NCBI RefSeq assembly: GCF_963664965.1
Contig: NZ_OY761823.1
Coordinates: 506,001 to 570,000, forward strand
Length of the DNA stretch: 64,000 bases
Direction of reading: 5' to 3'
Source of the DNA: an uncultured Pseudodesulfovibrio sp.
GTDB taxonomy: Bacteria; Desulfobacterota; Desulfovibrionia; Desulfovibrionales; Desulfovibrionaceae
The notes below the pieces were generated by a model that was given only the letters and a program-made list of their open reading frames with translations, was not told where the DNA came from and searched no databases. The position numbers were made by a program, and so were the translations under genes. Shown here piece by piece: positions 43,681 to 52,179 of the stretch. The stretch's first letter is position 1. Each line of letters starts with the position of its first letter.

Positions 43681-44491
43681 GATGATGGTGGTGATGATGG
43701 TGGTGGTTATGTGCTTCCTGATCTATTTCTGCAACATTCTCCAAGATGAACGCCCGAACATACGTCGGCTGCGCGTCGGACGATCTTCCGCCCGACCCGT
43801 ATCCCACGGAAAGCAGCTTCCCGACAGGCTGTGATCCGCAAGAATGTCCAACCGTCCGCAGAATGGAGAGCCCCGTAGGTGTGGCGCGTTCCATTCCACA
43901 CGCTGAACCGAAGGTGGTTATCCCCTTGGATAGTTCCGCACAAGCTGGCGCAGGAACTGGCATTTTTCCATGTGCACACTCCACGAAACCAGACCCGAGA
44001 TCCACTGCGGAAAAGGCGATTTCTTCAGCCCGCAAGGCATCCATCAGAACCATCGAACCTACAATATCCACAATGGTATCCACAGCCCCGACTTCATGGA
44101 AGTGGACGGTCTCCAGATCCACTCCGTGGACCTTGGCTTCGGCCTCACCCAGCAACGTGACAGCGGCAATACTCCGTTTGGCCACGGAATCTTCCATATT
44201 TGCGGACTCGATAATGTCCACCAAATTGCTATAGGTTCTCAGTGGTTGGTCTTTTGTCTCCACGACATCGACGTGCCATGTGGCAATTCCCCCCACTTTC
44301 TTCTGAACCCATTCGAGTTCAAAGCCCTCCAGCCCGAGCCGCGCCAGTTCGGCGCTGAGAAACTGAAATCCCCATCCCGGTCCGTTCAATTCCTCAAGAG
44401 CATGGGCCATCGAAGCAAGCAGCATGTCGCCACTCACTCCGCTGGAGCAGTCCAGATACAGCGTACGCGGTGCAGTTATTTGATTATTCAT
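43673..44491 (-). CDS. larC: LarC1-like nickel-insertion protein with polyhistidine tail
   Basis: This 272-residue protein matches the N-terminal (LarC1) half of LarC, which inserts nickel into the lactate racemase cofactor: TLYLDCSSGVSGDMLLASMAHAL (about 10-32), VHFHEVGAVDTIVDIVGS, GFVECAHGKMPVPAPA, and ATPTGLSILRT. It ends in a run of nine histidines within HNHHHHHHHHHA, a probable nickel store. The usual LarC2 half is missing; the next ORF is unrelated. In Lactobacillus, LarC1 and LarC2 are joined by programmed frameshifting. The ATG at 44491 is chosen; a GTG at 44515 is an alternative. It lies 93 bases after larB. Confidence 0.88.
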   Translation of the reverse strand: MNNQITAPRTLYLDCSSGVSGDMLLASMAHALEELNGPGWGFQFLSAELARLGLEGFELEWVQKKVGGIATWHVDVVETKDQPLRTYSNLVDIIESANMEDSVAKRSIAAVTLLGEAEAKVHGVDLETVHFHEVGAVDTIVDIVGSMVLMDALRAEEIAFSAVDLGSGFVECAHGKMPVPAPACAELSKGITTFGSACGMERATPTGLSILRTVGHSCGSQPVGKLLSVGYGSGGRSSDAQPTYVRAFILENVAEIDQEAHNHHHHHHHHHA

Positions 44492-44584
44492 GGCAGTCAA
44501 ATACCCATTCCTCACCAGTTATGCAACGTCCGTTGCATTTCCGGCTGCTTCTCCGCAAATACAACCGCACAAGCACGTTTACAT

Positions 44585-45319
44585 TTATCGTTTCAGGTTG
44601 ATCTTGTGAGCGAGAAAAGCGGCCCCGAAGCCGTTATCGATATTGACGACACCAACGCCCGGAGCACAGGAATTCATCATGGCGAGCAGAGCGGAAAGTC
44701 CCTGAAAATTGGCACCATACCCCACACTTGTGGGCACACCGATGACCGGCGGAACAGCCATTCCACCAAGAACCGAAGGCAGGGCCCCTTCCATTCCGGC
44801 CACGGCAATGATCGCCGAGGCATCGATGATCTCATCCATGACGGAAAACAGACGGTGGATGCCCGCCACACCGCAGTCATAGTGACGCTCAACCCGGCTT
44901 CCGAGAAATTCAGCGGTTTTCGCTGCCTCTTCAGCCACAGGCAAATCCGACGTCCCCGCTGAAACCACTGCTATTTTCCCGATAGCTGGTCTCTCCGGTC
45001 CGTCAACGATAATGAGCCGAGAAACCGGATCATATTCAGCGCCGCATTCCGCAGGCAGGGCATTGAAATGGGCCTGCGTAGCCCGCGTACCAAGCGCCCG
45101 ACCGGAACACTTGACTATTTCACTCATGATTACAGCGACCTGCTCAGGCGTCTTGCCCTCACAATACACGACTTCCGGCCCGCCGGTGCGGTATTCGCGG
45201 CAATGGTCGACCTTGGCACATCCGGCATCGACAAAGGTATTGCCAAGCAAAACACGCTTGACCTCCTCCTTTGAAATCTTACCCGCAGCAAATGCGTCCA
45301 GCACATCGTCCGTTTTCAC
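44585..45319 (-). CDS. larB: LarB, carboxylase of nicotinic acid adenine dinucleotide
   Basis: This protein has 244 residues when read from the GTG at 45319, whose codon overlaps the larE stop as GTGA. LarB carboxylates and hydrolyses nicotinic acid adenine dinucleotide, the first step in making the nickel-pincer cofactor. It is an AIR-carboxylase-like fold: AVVSAGTSDLPVAEEAAKTAEFLG, HRLFSVMDEIIDASAIIAVAGMEGALPSVLGGMAVPPVIGVPTS, and GYGANFQGLSALLAMMNSCAPGVGVVNIDNGFGAA. AAGGAG lies at good distance before this GTG; a GTG three codons earlier is too close to it. Confidence 0.93.
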   Translation of the reverse strand: MKTDDVLDAFAAGKISKEEVKRVLLGNTFVDAGCAKVDHCREYRTGGPEVVYCEGKTPEQVAVIMSEIVKCSGRALGTRATQAHFNALPAECGAEYDPVSRLIIVDGPERPAIGKIAVVSAGTSDLPVAEEAAKTAEFLGSRVERHYDCGVAGIHRLFSVMDEIIDASAIIAVAGMEGALPSVLGGMAVPPVIGVPTSVGYGANFQGLSALLAMMNSCAPGVGVVNIDNGFGAAFLAHKINLKR

Positions 45320-46077
45320 TCGCCCCACTCCTTGAATTCATATGATCGCAACCCGATCCGCTCGATCAACGCCGCGAAAGAATCACGATTTTTATTTATA
45401 ATATCAGTGTATTGTGGCAAATATTCCACGGTTGCCACCAGATTATCATGGCGCGCCCTCAGAGTTTCGACCCCAAGGTTATGGAAAAAGGATTCCATTG
45501 CATCCACTTTTTCGAGTCGATCGGTTGTCAACGGCATCCCAATCGGAATCCGTGTCGCCAGACAGCTTTCCGACGGAGCGTTCCAGTTCGGCAATTCAAT
45601 GGATTTCGCCGTTGCCCGCACCTCCGACTTGGTCATGCCTACCTCTTTCAAAGGTGAAAACACGCCGAACTCCCTCACGGCGCGCAGCCCCGGGCGTGCG
45701 GGATCATCATCAGCGTTGGTCCCGTCCAGAATGATGCAATCGTCCCCGTACTCAAGCACCATCATCTTGAAAATCAACCGCTTGCAGTGATAGCAGCGCT
45801 CGTCCGTATTGCGCCGAACGTGAGTATCCTCCAAGACACGGAGACACAGGGGATGATGCTCAAGACCGATGATCTCGGCGACTTCGACCGCACGGGTAAA
45901 CTCACGGGCTGCGGTCAGCTCGCTCCGAACAGTCACACCAAAAACCTGTCCTTTCAAAGCCTGCCGTGCCGCAGCAGCCACGAGGCAACTGTCCACGCCG
46001 CCGGACATGGCAATCACCACGGGCGTGACGTTTTCACAACGTCTGGAAATAACGGAAATCAACGACTGCATGGACAT
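45316..46077 (-). CDS. larE: LarE sulfur transferase
   Basis: This 253-residue enzyme of the PP-loop ATPase superfamily adds sulfur to the cofactor precursor. The PP-loop SGGVDS is at residues 25-30. C172 in SESCLATRIP matches the cysteine that is consumed as sulfur donor in Lactobacillus LarE. Two additional cysteines, C95 and C98 in CYHC, are present, as in LarE enzymes that hold a [4Fe-4S] cluster and recycle sulfur. It is the first gene of the minus-strand larE-larB-larC series, with a divergent MarR gene at 46251. Confidence 0.93.
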   Translation of the reverse strand: MSMQSLISVISRRCENVTPVVIAMSGGVDSCLVAAAARQALKGQVFGVTVRSELTAAREFTRAVEVAEIIGLEHHPLCLRVLEDTHVRRNTDERCYHCKRLIFKMMVLEYGDDCIILDGTNADDDPARPGLRAVREFGVFSPLKEVGMTKSEVRATAKSIELPNWNAPSESCLATRIPIGMPLTTDRLEKVDAMESFFHNLGVETLRARHDNLVATVEYLPQYTDIINKNRDSFAALIERIGLRSYEFKEWGE

Positions 46078-46180
46078 ATATCATGTCTAGCCCACCCCGA
46101 CACCGGCTTCAACACATTTCGCCATGCCCTGTTTATCACTCGGCACCAACAGGCGGACAGCAAGTACTGCCCTCCACGGT

Positions 46181-46209
46181 TTGACAGGCTCCCATCAATC
46201 GAATAGCAT
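46181..46209 (+). promoter_or_regulatory. Probable promoter for the marR gene
   Basis: TTGACA (46181-46186) and TAGCAT (46204-46209) are spaced 17 bases apart, upstream of the MarR-family ATG at 46251. The -35 hexamer matches the sigma-70 consensus exactly. Confidence 0.45.
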
Positions 46210-46225
46210 ACTATACAATATAAAC

Positions 46226-46246
46226 AACCAACCGATTTTATTGGTT
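46226..46246. promoter_or_regulatory. Candidate MarR operator
   Basis: AACCAA (46226-46231) and TTGGTT (46241-46246) form a symmetric inverted repeat with a 9-base spacer, just before the MarR start codon. Such palindromes near their own gene are typical MarR targets, but the assignment is inferred. Confidence 0.35.
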
Positions 46247-46250
46247 TACC

Positions 46251-46724
46251 ATGCCAGACACAGCAGAACAGACATTCTACTCCCAGTTATCCCGATTCCA
46301 TCGGCTGTATTCCAAGGCGCTGGCCATGCGTCTGGAGCCTTACACGGTTCGCCCCGGCTATCTCAATATACTGGCCGTTCTCTGGGAACAGGACAATATC
46401 ACCCAAAAGGAACTCAAAGCACATCTGGACATCGAACAGGCCACCCTTTCCAATACTCTCAAGCGCATGGAGCGGGACGACATCATCTCCCGCGTGCCGA
46501 ACAAAAAGGATCGAAGGCATACCTTTATCCGCCTGACCGATCGTGGAACGTCGCTCAAACCGCTGGTTGCCGAAGCCATCGACGACCTCCGCTCTGTCGC
46601 GAACCAAGGCCTGACCATCAACGACCGCCGATATTTCAAACGCATCATGCGGCAGATGTCAGACCATCTGGAGTCAGACCTCAGCGATCCCCTTTTCGTG
46701 CTCCTTGATGAGGTTTCCGACTGA
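46251..46724 (+). CDS. MarR-family transcriptional regulator
   Basis: This 157-residue winged-helix regulator shows the MarR pattern: NITQKELKAHLDIEQATLSNTLKRMERDDIISRVPNKKDRRHTFIRLTDRG (about 49-100), containing the recognition helix and DRR wing. It is divergent from larE with a 173-base shared region, so it may control the lar operon. No ligand is indicated. A promoter-like TTGACA and an AACCAA/TTGGTT palindrome lie just upstream. Confidence 0.9.
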   Translation: MPDTAEQTFYSQLSRFHRLYSKALAMRLEPYTVRPGYLNILAVLWEQDNITQKELKAHLDIEQATLSNTLKRMERDDIISRVPNKKDRRHTFIRLTDRGTSLKPLVAEAIDDLRSVANQGLTINDRRYFKRIMRQMSDHLESDLSDPLFVLLDEVSD

Positions 46725-47303
46725 TCCAGCCTTCTTCAGACTCTTCCACAAAAATCCCTTCATACGTCATTTTTTTCAATAACCGCTCTCTTCATCGCTC
46801 GAGAGCAGTTGTATCCAACCTCTTCCATCGAGACTTTCTTCAATTAACTTCAATACAGTTCAATCCCCCTTTTTACCCACTGTCTCCAACGCTTCCACCA
46901 CATTTATCAGAACGTTCCCCAACGACCTATTCATGCAAAATATCCCAACTCGATTTTTCCGAACATTCTTATTCACATCATGTTCACAACCATTTCAACT
47001 TACCAAATTATTTATACTTTCATAAAATTTGCTTTTTTTGTCGTCCAGACATTCATTCGATTTTCTCTACACTTTTCCTGCTCGGTCATACCCCGAAAAA
47101 GTGTCATTTCGGGACAATTTCCCATTATTTTTTTCGGCAAAGTCTGCTATAGGAATCTCTAATAATCAGCAACGTCCTGTAATTATGTGGACACCTTTAT
47201 TTATTAGAAAAAGTCTAGACTTTGTAGGACAACGTTGTACTCTGTTGACAATCTTTGACTCCTTATGTCAAAGAATGAACATGGTAGGTCTGACTGTGAC
47301 ATT
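46725..47303. other. G-poor, AT-rich stretch without a gene
   Basis: About 580 bases hold no convincing gene. The plus strand is strongly C/T-rich and G-poor through about 47150, unlike its neighbours. A stem GCTCTC/GAGAGC (46785-46806) has no T tail. Nearer the next gene are a 14-bp palindrome AAAGTCTAGACTTT (47210-47223), a TTGACA (47245-47250) without a well-spaced -10, and an inverted repeat CTTTGAC/GTCAAAG (47253-47273). Confidence 0.6.
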
Positions 47304-47561
47304 ATGGACATGAAAGATAGCCAAAAACCACCGACTCTGCTGACAGTACGCGAAGTAGCGGATCTGCTCAGGGTTCACCAGCGCACTGCGTACAGATTAA
47401 TCACAGGTGGGACTATCAAGGCTATCAAGATCGGCAGTCAGTGGCGCGTACCGGAAACCGCGCTGATGGAATTTATCGAAAAGGGATTGAAGGAGTCGGC
47501 TTCGACTTCAGGTGCAAAGAAGAAGTCCGGCCCGGAACAGTTTAAACTGCCCCTGGATTGA
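47304..47561 (+). CDS. Excisionase-type HTH DNA-binding protein
   Basis: This 85-residue protein contains the MerR/excisionase-like HTH_17 domain: LLTVREVADLLRVHQRTAYRLITGGTIKAIKIGSQWRVPETAL (about 12-54). Such domains occur in phage excisionases and in small regulators. There is no integrase nearby, so a regulator role is more likely. The ATG at 47304 is taken; upstream in-frame starts at 47265 and others lack good ribosome binding sites. It is followed 12 bases later by a 132-residue unknown protein and is probably cotranscribed. Confidence 0.75.
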   Translation: MDMKDSQKPPTLLTVREVADLLRVHQRTAYRLITGGTIKAIKIGSQWRVPETALMEFIEKGLKESASTSGAKKKSGPEQFKLPLD

Positions 47562-47573
47562 AGGAGAATGAGC

Positions 47574-47972
47574 ATGTCGAAAAAAATGGCTGGCGGAAAC
47601 GACCCTGTCCTCAAAGTCAATCTGCCCAATGATTTCGGTGAAGACGTAACCGTATCCGGTCACCTTGTCGGTGAAGAAATGTATTTCGACGACAATACCG
47701 GCATGTTGACCATGGAGAAGCTCTACCGCGAGGAAGCCGACAACAAGCTCGCTTACGGCATCATCTCCGCCATTGGCCATGCCCGCGAACGCCGCGCCTA
47801 CAAGATCGAGGAACACGAGGATCATTGCATCGCCACCAACGGCACTCTTTCTCTCCAATTCTCCTATGACGAACTTTTCGAACTGCTCGCTGTAGCCATG
47901 GAATCGGAAAAGGGCAGCTCCACCCAGCAGGTCAGCGAACAGGTCCGCCGCCGTCTCGCAGCCAACGAGTAG
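47574..47972 (+). CDS. Unknown protein cotranscribed with the HTH gene
   Basis: This 132-residue cytoplasmic protein has AAGGAG 7 bases before its ATG. Its sequence is acidic, with EEMYFDDNTGMLTMEKLYREEADNK and a helical C-terminus ending SEQVRRRLAANE. No family is recognised. A terminator follows the stop codon. It may be a partner of the HTH protein, since the two genes are separated by 12 bases. Confidence 0.65.
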   Translation: MSKKMAGGNDPVLKVNLPNDFGEDVTVSGHLVGEEMYFDDNTGMLTMEKLYREEADNKLAYGIISAIGHARERRAYKIEEHEDHCIATNGTLSLQFSYDELFELLAVAMESEKGSSTQQVSEQVRRRLAANE

Positions 47973-47997
47973 ACAACACGATTTTCATTCGACATGA

Positions 47998-48029
47998 AAA
48001 AGGGACTCTAGTGAGTCCCTTTTTTTATT
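47998..48029 (+). terminator. Rho-independent terminator
   Basis: AAAAAGGGACTC pairs with GAGTCCCTTTTT around TAGT, followed by further T residues. It follows the gene ending at 47972, and its A-rich left side would also serve the convergent phosphofructokinase gene. Confidence 0.85.
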
Positions 48030-48056
48030 GATTATTTTTTAACAAGTAACTGACTG

Positions 48057-49388
48057 TTAACTTTTCGGTACTCTTACTTGTTTTCCCAGAAAATAGTCCT
48101 GCTGCCCGGTTGATTCCATGACAGTGTACCAATAGTCCGAGTCGATATTGAGCTTACGGGTTTTCCCGGCCACCAGCTCAAGGGGCAGGTACACGGTGTT
48201 GGACTTGAGCTGCGTCACGACCATACCCGTCTTTCCGGCCATGGCGGCATGAACCGCGTTCTGGCCGAGAAATCCACAGTAGATTCGGTCTCCGGCATTT
48301 GCCGGGACTGAACGGATTATATAGCTGGGATCAATGAACTTCATATGCATTTCAAAATCCCGCTCTGAGAAGTATTCCCTGATTTTCCGATTCAGCAGAC
48401 CGCAAATATCACCGAGTTTCAGGTTTCCGGACGCATCCCTGCCGACTTCATCGCTCATGAGATCCTGACCGGCTCCCTCGGCGCAGACGATCACGGCATG
48501 GCTGCGCTGTTCAAGCCGTCTCTCAAGAGCAGCGAGGAAACCATGCTCGCCGTCGAGGGTGAATTTCTGTTCGGGAACAAGCAGGAAATTCACCTCCTGA
48601 AGGGCCAGCGTGGCCTGCGCGGCGATAAAACCTGCGTGGCGGCCCATGAGCTTGACGAGGCCGACCCCCTTATCAACGCCCGAAGCCTCGACATGCGCGC
48701 ACTGGATGGCCTCTGTGGCCTTTTCCACTGCGGTATCGAACCCGAAAGAGCGGGAGACAAAGTTGATGTCGTTATCGATGGTTTTCGGAATGCCGATGAC
48801 GGATATCTTTCGTTGTCGATTGGAGATTTCTTCGCAGATCGCCTTTGCAGCGCGCATGGAACCATCGCCGCCGATAACGAAAAGAACATTGATATTGAGC
48901 CGTTCGAGAGAATCGACGATCTCGGCCGGGTCCTGCGGTCCACGCGACGACCCAAGCACGGTACCGCCGAAATGATGGATATTGGAGACATTCTCCGGCG
49001 TCAGTTCAAGTACGTCATACCCGTACTTCGGAATGAATCCACGCAGTCCGTTGCGAATGCCGAGAACGGACCGTATTCCGTAGTTGTAGTGCCCTTCCAT
49101 GACGATCGAACGAATGACGTCATTAATGCCGGGGCAAAGCCCACCACAAGTGACAATGGCGCATTTGGTCTTGGAAGCATCGAAATAGAGGTTTTTCCGA
49201 GGCCCAGCCTTGACGAAATGCATGGTCACGTTCTCGTCGCCGAGTTCAGAGAGATCATCGGACGTGAGCGTCACACACAGAGGCGTCTTGTCATCCACGT
49301 AACGGGGATGGCGCAACTGCGTCTGTATTTTCGCGGGTCCGAGATCACTTATTTCCGTATTGTAACTGGTCTTTTTCTTTCGAGGCAT
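48057..49388 (-). CDS. pfkA: ATP-dependent 6-phosphofructokinase, plant-like subgroup
   Basis: This 443-residue enzyme phosphorylates fructose 6-phosphate. The catalytic region has VTCGGLCPGINDVIRSIV (about 79-96), GGTVLGSSRG, VIGGDGSMRAA (GGDGS 173-177) and PKTIDNDI (201-208). The glycine in GGDGS indicates ATP, while the lysine in PKTIDND is usual for pyrophosphate enzymes and for the plant-like ATP group, so this belongs to that group. The start at 49388 has CGGAG at suitable distance; the frame is open to 49412. The N-terminal 65 residues are an extension typical of this subgroup. Confidence 0.9.
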   Translation of the reverse strand: MPRKKKTSYNTEISDLGPAKIQTQLRHPRYVDDKTPLCVTLTSDDLSELGDENVTMHFVKAGPRKNLYFDASKTKCAIVTCGGLCPGINDVIRSIVMEGHYNYGIRSVLGIRNGLRGFIPKYGYDVLELTPENVSNIHHFGGTVLGSSRGPQDPAEIVDSLERLNINVLFVIGGDGSMRAAKAICEEISNRQRKISVIGIPKTIDNDINFVSRSFGFDTAVEKATEAIQCAHVEASGVDKGVGLVKLMGRHAGFIAAQATLALQEVNFLLVPEQKFTLDGEHGFLAALERRLEQRSHAVIVCAEGAGQDLMSDEVGRDASGNLKLGDICGLLNRKIREYFSERDFEMHMKFIDPSYIIRSVPANAGDRIYCGFLGQNAVHAAMAGKTGMVVTQLKSNTVYLPLELVAGKTRKLNIDSDYWYTVMESTGQQDYFLGKQVRVPKS

Positions 49389-49493
49389 CCGATTTCTCCG
49401 AGGCAAATACACGTCTCTATTGCTGTTCGTTGCAGAACACAGCAGATATCAATATAATTAGCCGATATTACGTACTTATGAACTGTAACCTAC

Positions 49494-50501
49494 TTACCAG
49501 ACACTCACCTCAGGCTCGGGCAATTCCTCTATGACCTCAAAGAGATCATCCGGCGTAGCAGTGGCAGCCCCGACCTGAGCTACAACCACCCCCGCTGCGT
49601 AGTTGGCAAGGGTGCAGGCCGTAAGCAGGTCCAGACCGGACGACAAGGCAAGCGCAACCGTGGCGATCACGGTATCACCGGCCCCGGTCACGTCGAAGAC
49701 CTTTCTGGCGAAGGTCGGAATATGGCGCACGGTCTCGCGTCCTTCAAACAGGGCCATGCCGTCGCCACTCATGGTGATGAGCAGATTATTGCATTGCAGT
49801 CGGTCGAAGAGAGCCTGTCCGGCGCGAAGGACAGATGACTGTTCCTTGACCGGGAAACCCGCGCCCTCCCCTGCTTCCTTGGTATTCGGTGTCAGCAGGT
49901 CCACCCCTTTGTAGAGGTCGTAGTTGACTGTTTTCGGGTCCACAAGCACGAGCGGTCTTTTCTCGCAGGTATCCAGCAACGCCATGAAACGATCCATGAA
50001 TGCCTGACAGATGAATCCCTTGCCGTAATCGGAAAGAATGATGACCGGATACTCATTCACTGCGGGTTCCAGAAAGGAAAACAACTCGTCGAGTTCCCGC
50101 TGATCCAACGGCGCGGCATGCTCCTGATCAACACGCACAACCTGCTGATTACTCGCAATAATACGGGTCTTCTTGGTGGTCGGACGTTCCGAATCGCGAA
50201 TAAGACGGGTCCGGATTCCGGCCTCATCGCAGAGACGGTTCAGTTTTTCGCCGTCTTCGTCGTTGCCGATGAGACTGACGAGCACGGCTTCGCCGCCAAG
50301 AGCGGTGATGTTGCGGGCCACGTTTCCGGCACCGCCAAGGAGTGAAGATTCCTTTTCCACACGAACCACGGGGACAGGCGCTTCGGGCGAAATACGATCA
50401 ACCCCGCCCATCATGTAATGGTCAAGCATAAGATCGCCGACGATCATCACTTTCTGACCCTTGAGACTGCCTATGGCTTCGTGAATCTGAGTACGTGTCA
50501 T
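49494..50501 (-). CDS. rfaE1: Heptose-7-phosphate kinase (HldE kinase domain type)
   Basis: This 335-residue pfkB-family kinase phosphorylates D-glycero-D-manno-heptose 7-phosphate at C1, a step to ADP-heptose for the LPS core. Family marks: VMIVGDLMLDHYMMGGVDRISPEAPVPVV (about 19-47), LLGGAGNVARNITALGG, ILSDYGKGF, and the C-terminal VFDVTGAGDTVIATVALAL with the catalytic aspartate. The nucleotidyltransferase half of HldE is absent, as in organisms with separate RfaE1 and RfaE2. The ATG at 50501 is preferred over the in-frame ATG at 50546 by comparison with family N-termini. Confidence 0.9.
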   Translation of the reverse strand: MTRTQIHEAIGSLKGQKVMIVGDLMLDHYMMGGVDRISPEAPVPVVRVEKESSLLGGAGNVARNITALGGEAVLVSLIGNDEDGEKLNRLCDEAGIRTRLIRDSERPTTKKTRIIASNQQVVRVDQEHAAPLDQRELDELFSFLEPAVNEYPVIILSDYGKGFICQAFMDRFMALLDTCEKRPLVLVDPKTVNYDLYKGVDLLTPNTKEAGEGAGFPVKEQSSVLRAGQALFDRLQCNNLLITMSGDGMALFEGRETVRHIPTFARKVFDVTGAGDTVIATVALALSSGLDLLTACTLANYAAGVVVAQVGAATATPDDLFEVIEELPEPEVSVW

Positions 50502-50652
50502 AGTATTCTTTACCAGTATTACACTTGATTTTAAGTCTATTTTCATACCGCCATGAATGACGGAGTCATTGAGAGCATTTTGACAATCAGGAGACGATCA
50601 TCACTGCTTTTTCACAACATTCTCGCGGAACTGTCAGCACACAATCAAAAGC

Positions 50653-51573
50653 CTAACCAAGCTCCAGACCGAGTTTTTCCACAAATGACCGCAATCCTTC
50701 CTCGCTCCCATAACCAATTGTAACCTTACCCTTTTCAGGTGAACCGGAAATCTTGACCTTAACATCAAGCAATTCACCGAGGGTAGCCTGAAGCGTTTCA
50801 AGCTTCGCATCAAGCGGTTTGGCTGCTGGTTTGGCCGATTTGGAGGCCGAAACAGGCTGGCCGATCTCTTCCGCACCGGGCAGTCTGCCGTTCTGTTTCC
50901 AGAAAGTAGCCTGCGCTTCGGCCTGACGGACAGTCAAGCCGTTCTCGGCTATACGGCGGTGCAGTTCGGACTGAATTTCCGCGTCCGTCACAGTCATCAC
51001 AGCGCGGCCGTGCCCTGCGGAAAGAGCCCCCTTCTGTATATCCTTCTGCACATCATCAGGCAGATTGAGCAGACGCAGTGAATTGGCCACGGCAGAACGG
51101 CTCTTGCCCACCTGCCGCGAAAGCTCTTCCTGACTGAGGCCGAACTGCTGCTGCAATTGACGGTACCCCAGCGCCTCTTCAATGGCGTTGAGATCCTCGC
51201 GTTGCAGGTTCTCAATAAGGGCGATGGCCAGACTTTCCTGATCCGTCATTTCACGGACCAGAGTCGGTATTTCAGTCAATTCCGCAAGCTTTGATGCCCG
51301 AAGCCGCCGCTCACCTGCCACCAATTCATATTTATCATTGCCCAATGGCCGGATAAGAATAGGCTGCAATACCCCGCGAGCCTTGATGGAAGAAGACAGA
51401 TCATGGAGTGCCTCCACCGAAAATTCCCGACGCGGCTGATGCGGATTCGGGGTAATATCGGCTACGGGAATCATGCGTACTTCCGAAGAGTCAGACGTTT
51501 TCTGTTCATCCTCACGCACGCCGCCGAGCAGCGCATCCAAACCGCGACCCAGACCTCTGTTACCCGCTGTCAT
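50653..51573 (-). CDS. parB: Chromosome partitioning protein ParB
   Basis: This 306-residue CTP-dependent DNA-clamp protein binds parS for chromosome segregation. Visible parts are the N-terminal GLGRGLDALLGG, the nuclease-like domain with PNPHQPRREF and LVAGERRLRASKLA (about 91-104, the GERRxRA CTP box), the helix-turn-helix (LSQEELSRQVGKSRSAVANSLRLLNLPD) and a C-terminal dimerisation part. Two parS sites lie at 52997 and 53032. It is separated from parA by one divergent gene, which is less common than the direct parAB order. Confidence 0.95.
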   Translation of the reverse strand: MTAGNRGLGRGLDALLGGVREDEQKTSDSSEVRMIPVADITPNPHQPRREFSVEALHDLSSSIKARGVLQPILIRPLGNDKYELVAGERRLRASKLAELTEIPTLVREMTDQESLAIALIENLQREDLNAIEEALGYRQLQQQFGLSQEELSRQVGKSRSAVANSLRLLNLPDDVQKDIQKGALSAGHGRAVMTVTDAEIQSELHRRIAENGLTVRQAEAQATFWKQNGRLPGAEEIGQPVSASKSAKPAAKPLDAKLETLQATLGELLDVKVKISGSPEKGKVTIGYGSEEGLRSFVEKLGLELG

Positions 51574-51667
51574 ATACCAATATCCTCCTGATTAACCGGC
51601 GCTCTTGCCCAAGTGACAGATTACGCCTATAAAGCCCCGAAACACGAACGCGAAAACGGAGCACGAA

Positions 51668-52093
51668 ATGTCAGATCATATTAACGAACTCTATGATAAA
51701 GACGGCAATCTTATCGGTGCCCTGCTCTCTGCCGAGGCATGGACCGCAGCCAGAACAGTGGTTTTGGACCATCTCGGCATCGTCGAGGAACCGCAAGTCA
51801 AGGAACTGGCCGAACCGACACAGGACTGGGAGACCCTCAAGGAGTACTGGGACTTTCAATACCCCGTTGATACCGATGTCCAGTGTGAGCACTGTGGCAA
51901 CGCCACTGAGGATTGGGCAGCCGATGAACCTCGAAAATTCCGGCTCACGTCAGCCAATCTGGCCGGACTTGTTTCCTTCAAGTGCGAGAATTGTCAATCC
52001 AAGATTGTCAAAAAGCACTTCAAAGATGAAATCAAGACCGAATGCACACCGTTTCAGGCTGAAAAAAAGCAGAACAAGGAAGGCCGTTACTAG
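51668..52093 (+). CDS. Zinc-ribbon-like unknown protein between parB and parA
   Basis: This 141-residue cytoplasmic protein has two CxxC pairs, CEHC (about 73-76) and CENC (about 108-111), spaced as a zinc ribbon. The N-terminal 70 residues are acidic. No family is recognised. It is divergent from parB and convergent with parA, so it is transcribed alone from the parB side. A terminator follows at 52131. Confidence 0.65.
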   Translation: MSDHINELYDKDGNLIGALLSAEAWTAARTVVLDHLGIVEEPQVKELAEPTQDWETLKEYWDFQYPVDTDVQCEHCGNATEDWAADEPRKFRLTSANLAGLVSFKCENCQSKIVKKHFKDEIKTECTPFQAEKKQNKEGRY

Positions 52094-52130
52094 CAGCTTC
52101 TCTTCCACTTTTTATCACCGCATTATCACA

Positions 52131-52166
52131 GAAATCACCCCTGTTTCGACGGGGGTGATCTTTTTT
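52131..52166 (+). terminator. Rho-independent terminator
   Basis: An AAATCACCCC arm pairs with GGGGTGATC-like bases around TGTTTCGACG, followed by a run of seven T residues (about 52160-52166). It serves the gene ending at 52093. Confidence 0.75.
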
Positions 52167-52179
52167 TGAAAGAACAAGC

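Noticed and set aside
46980..47162. 60-codon ORF in the G-poor stretch
   Set aside because: It is Phe/Ile-rich as expected from AT-rich sequence, lacks a ribosome binding site and has no recognisable motif.
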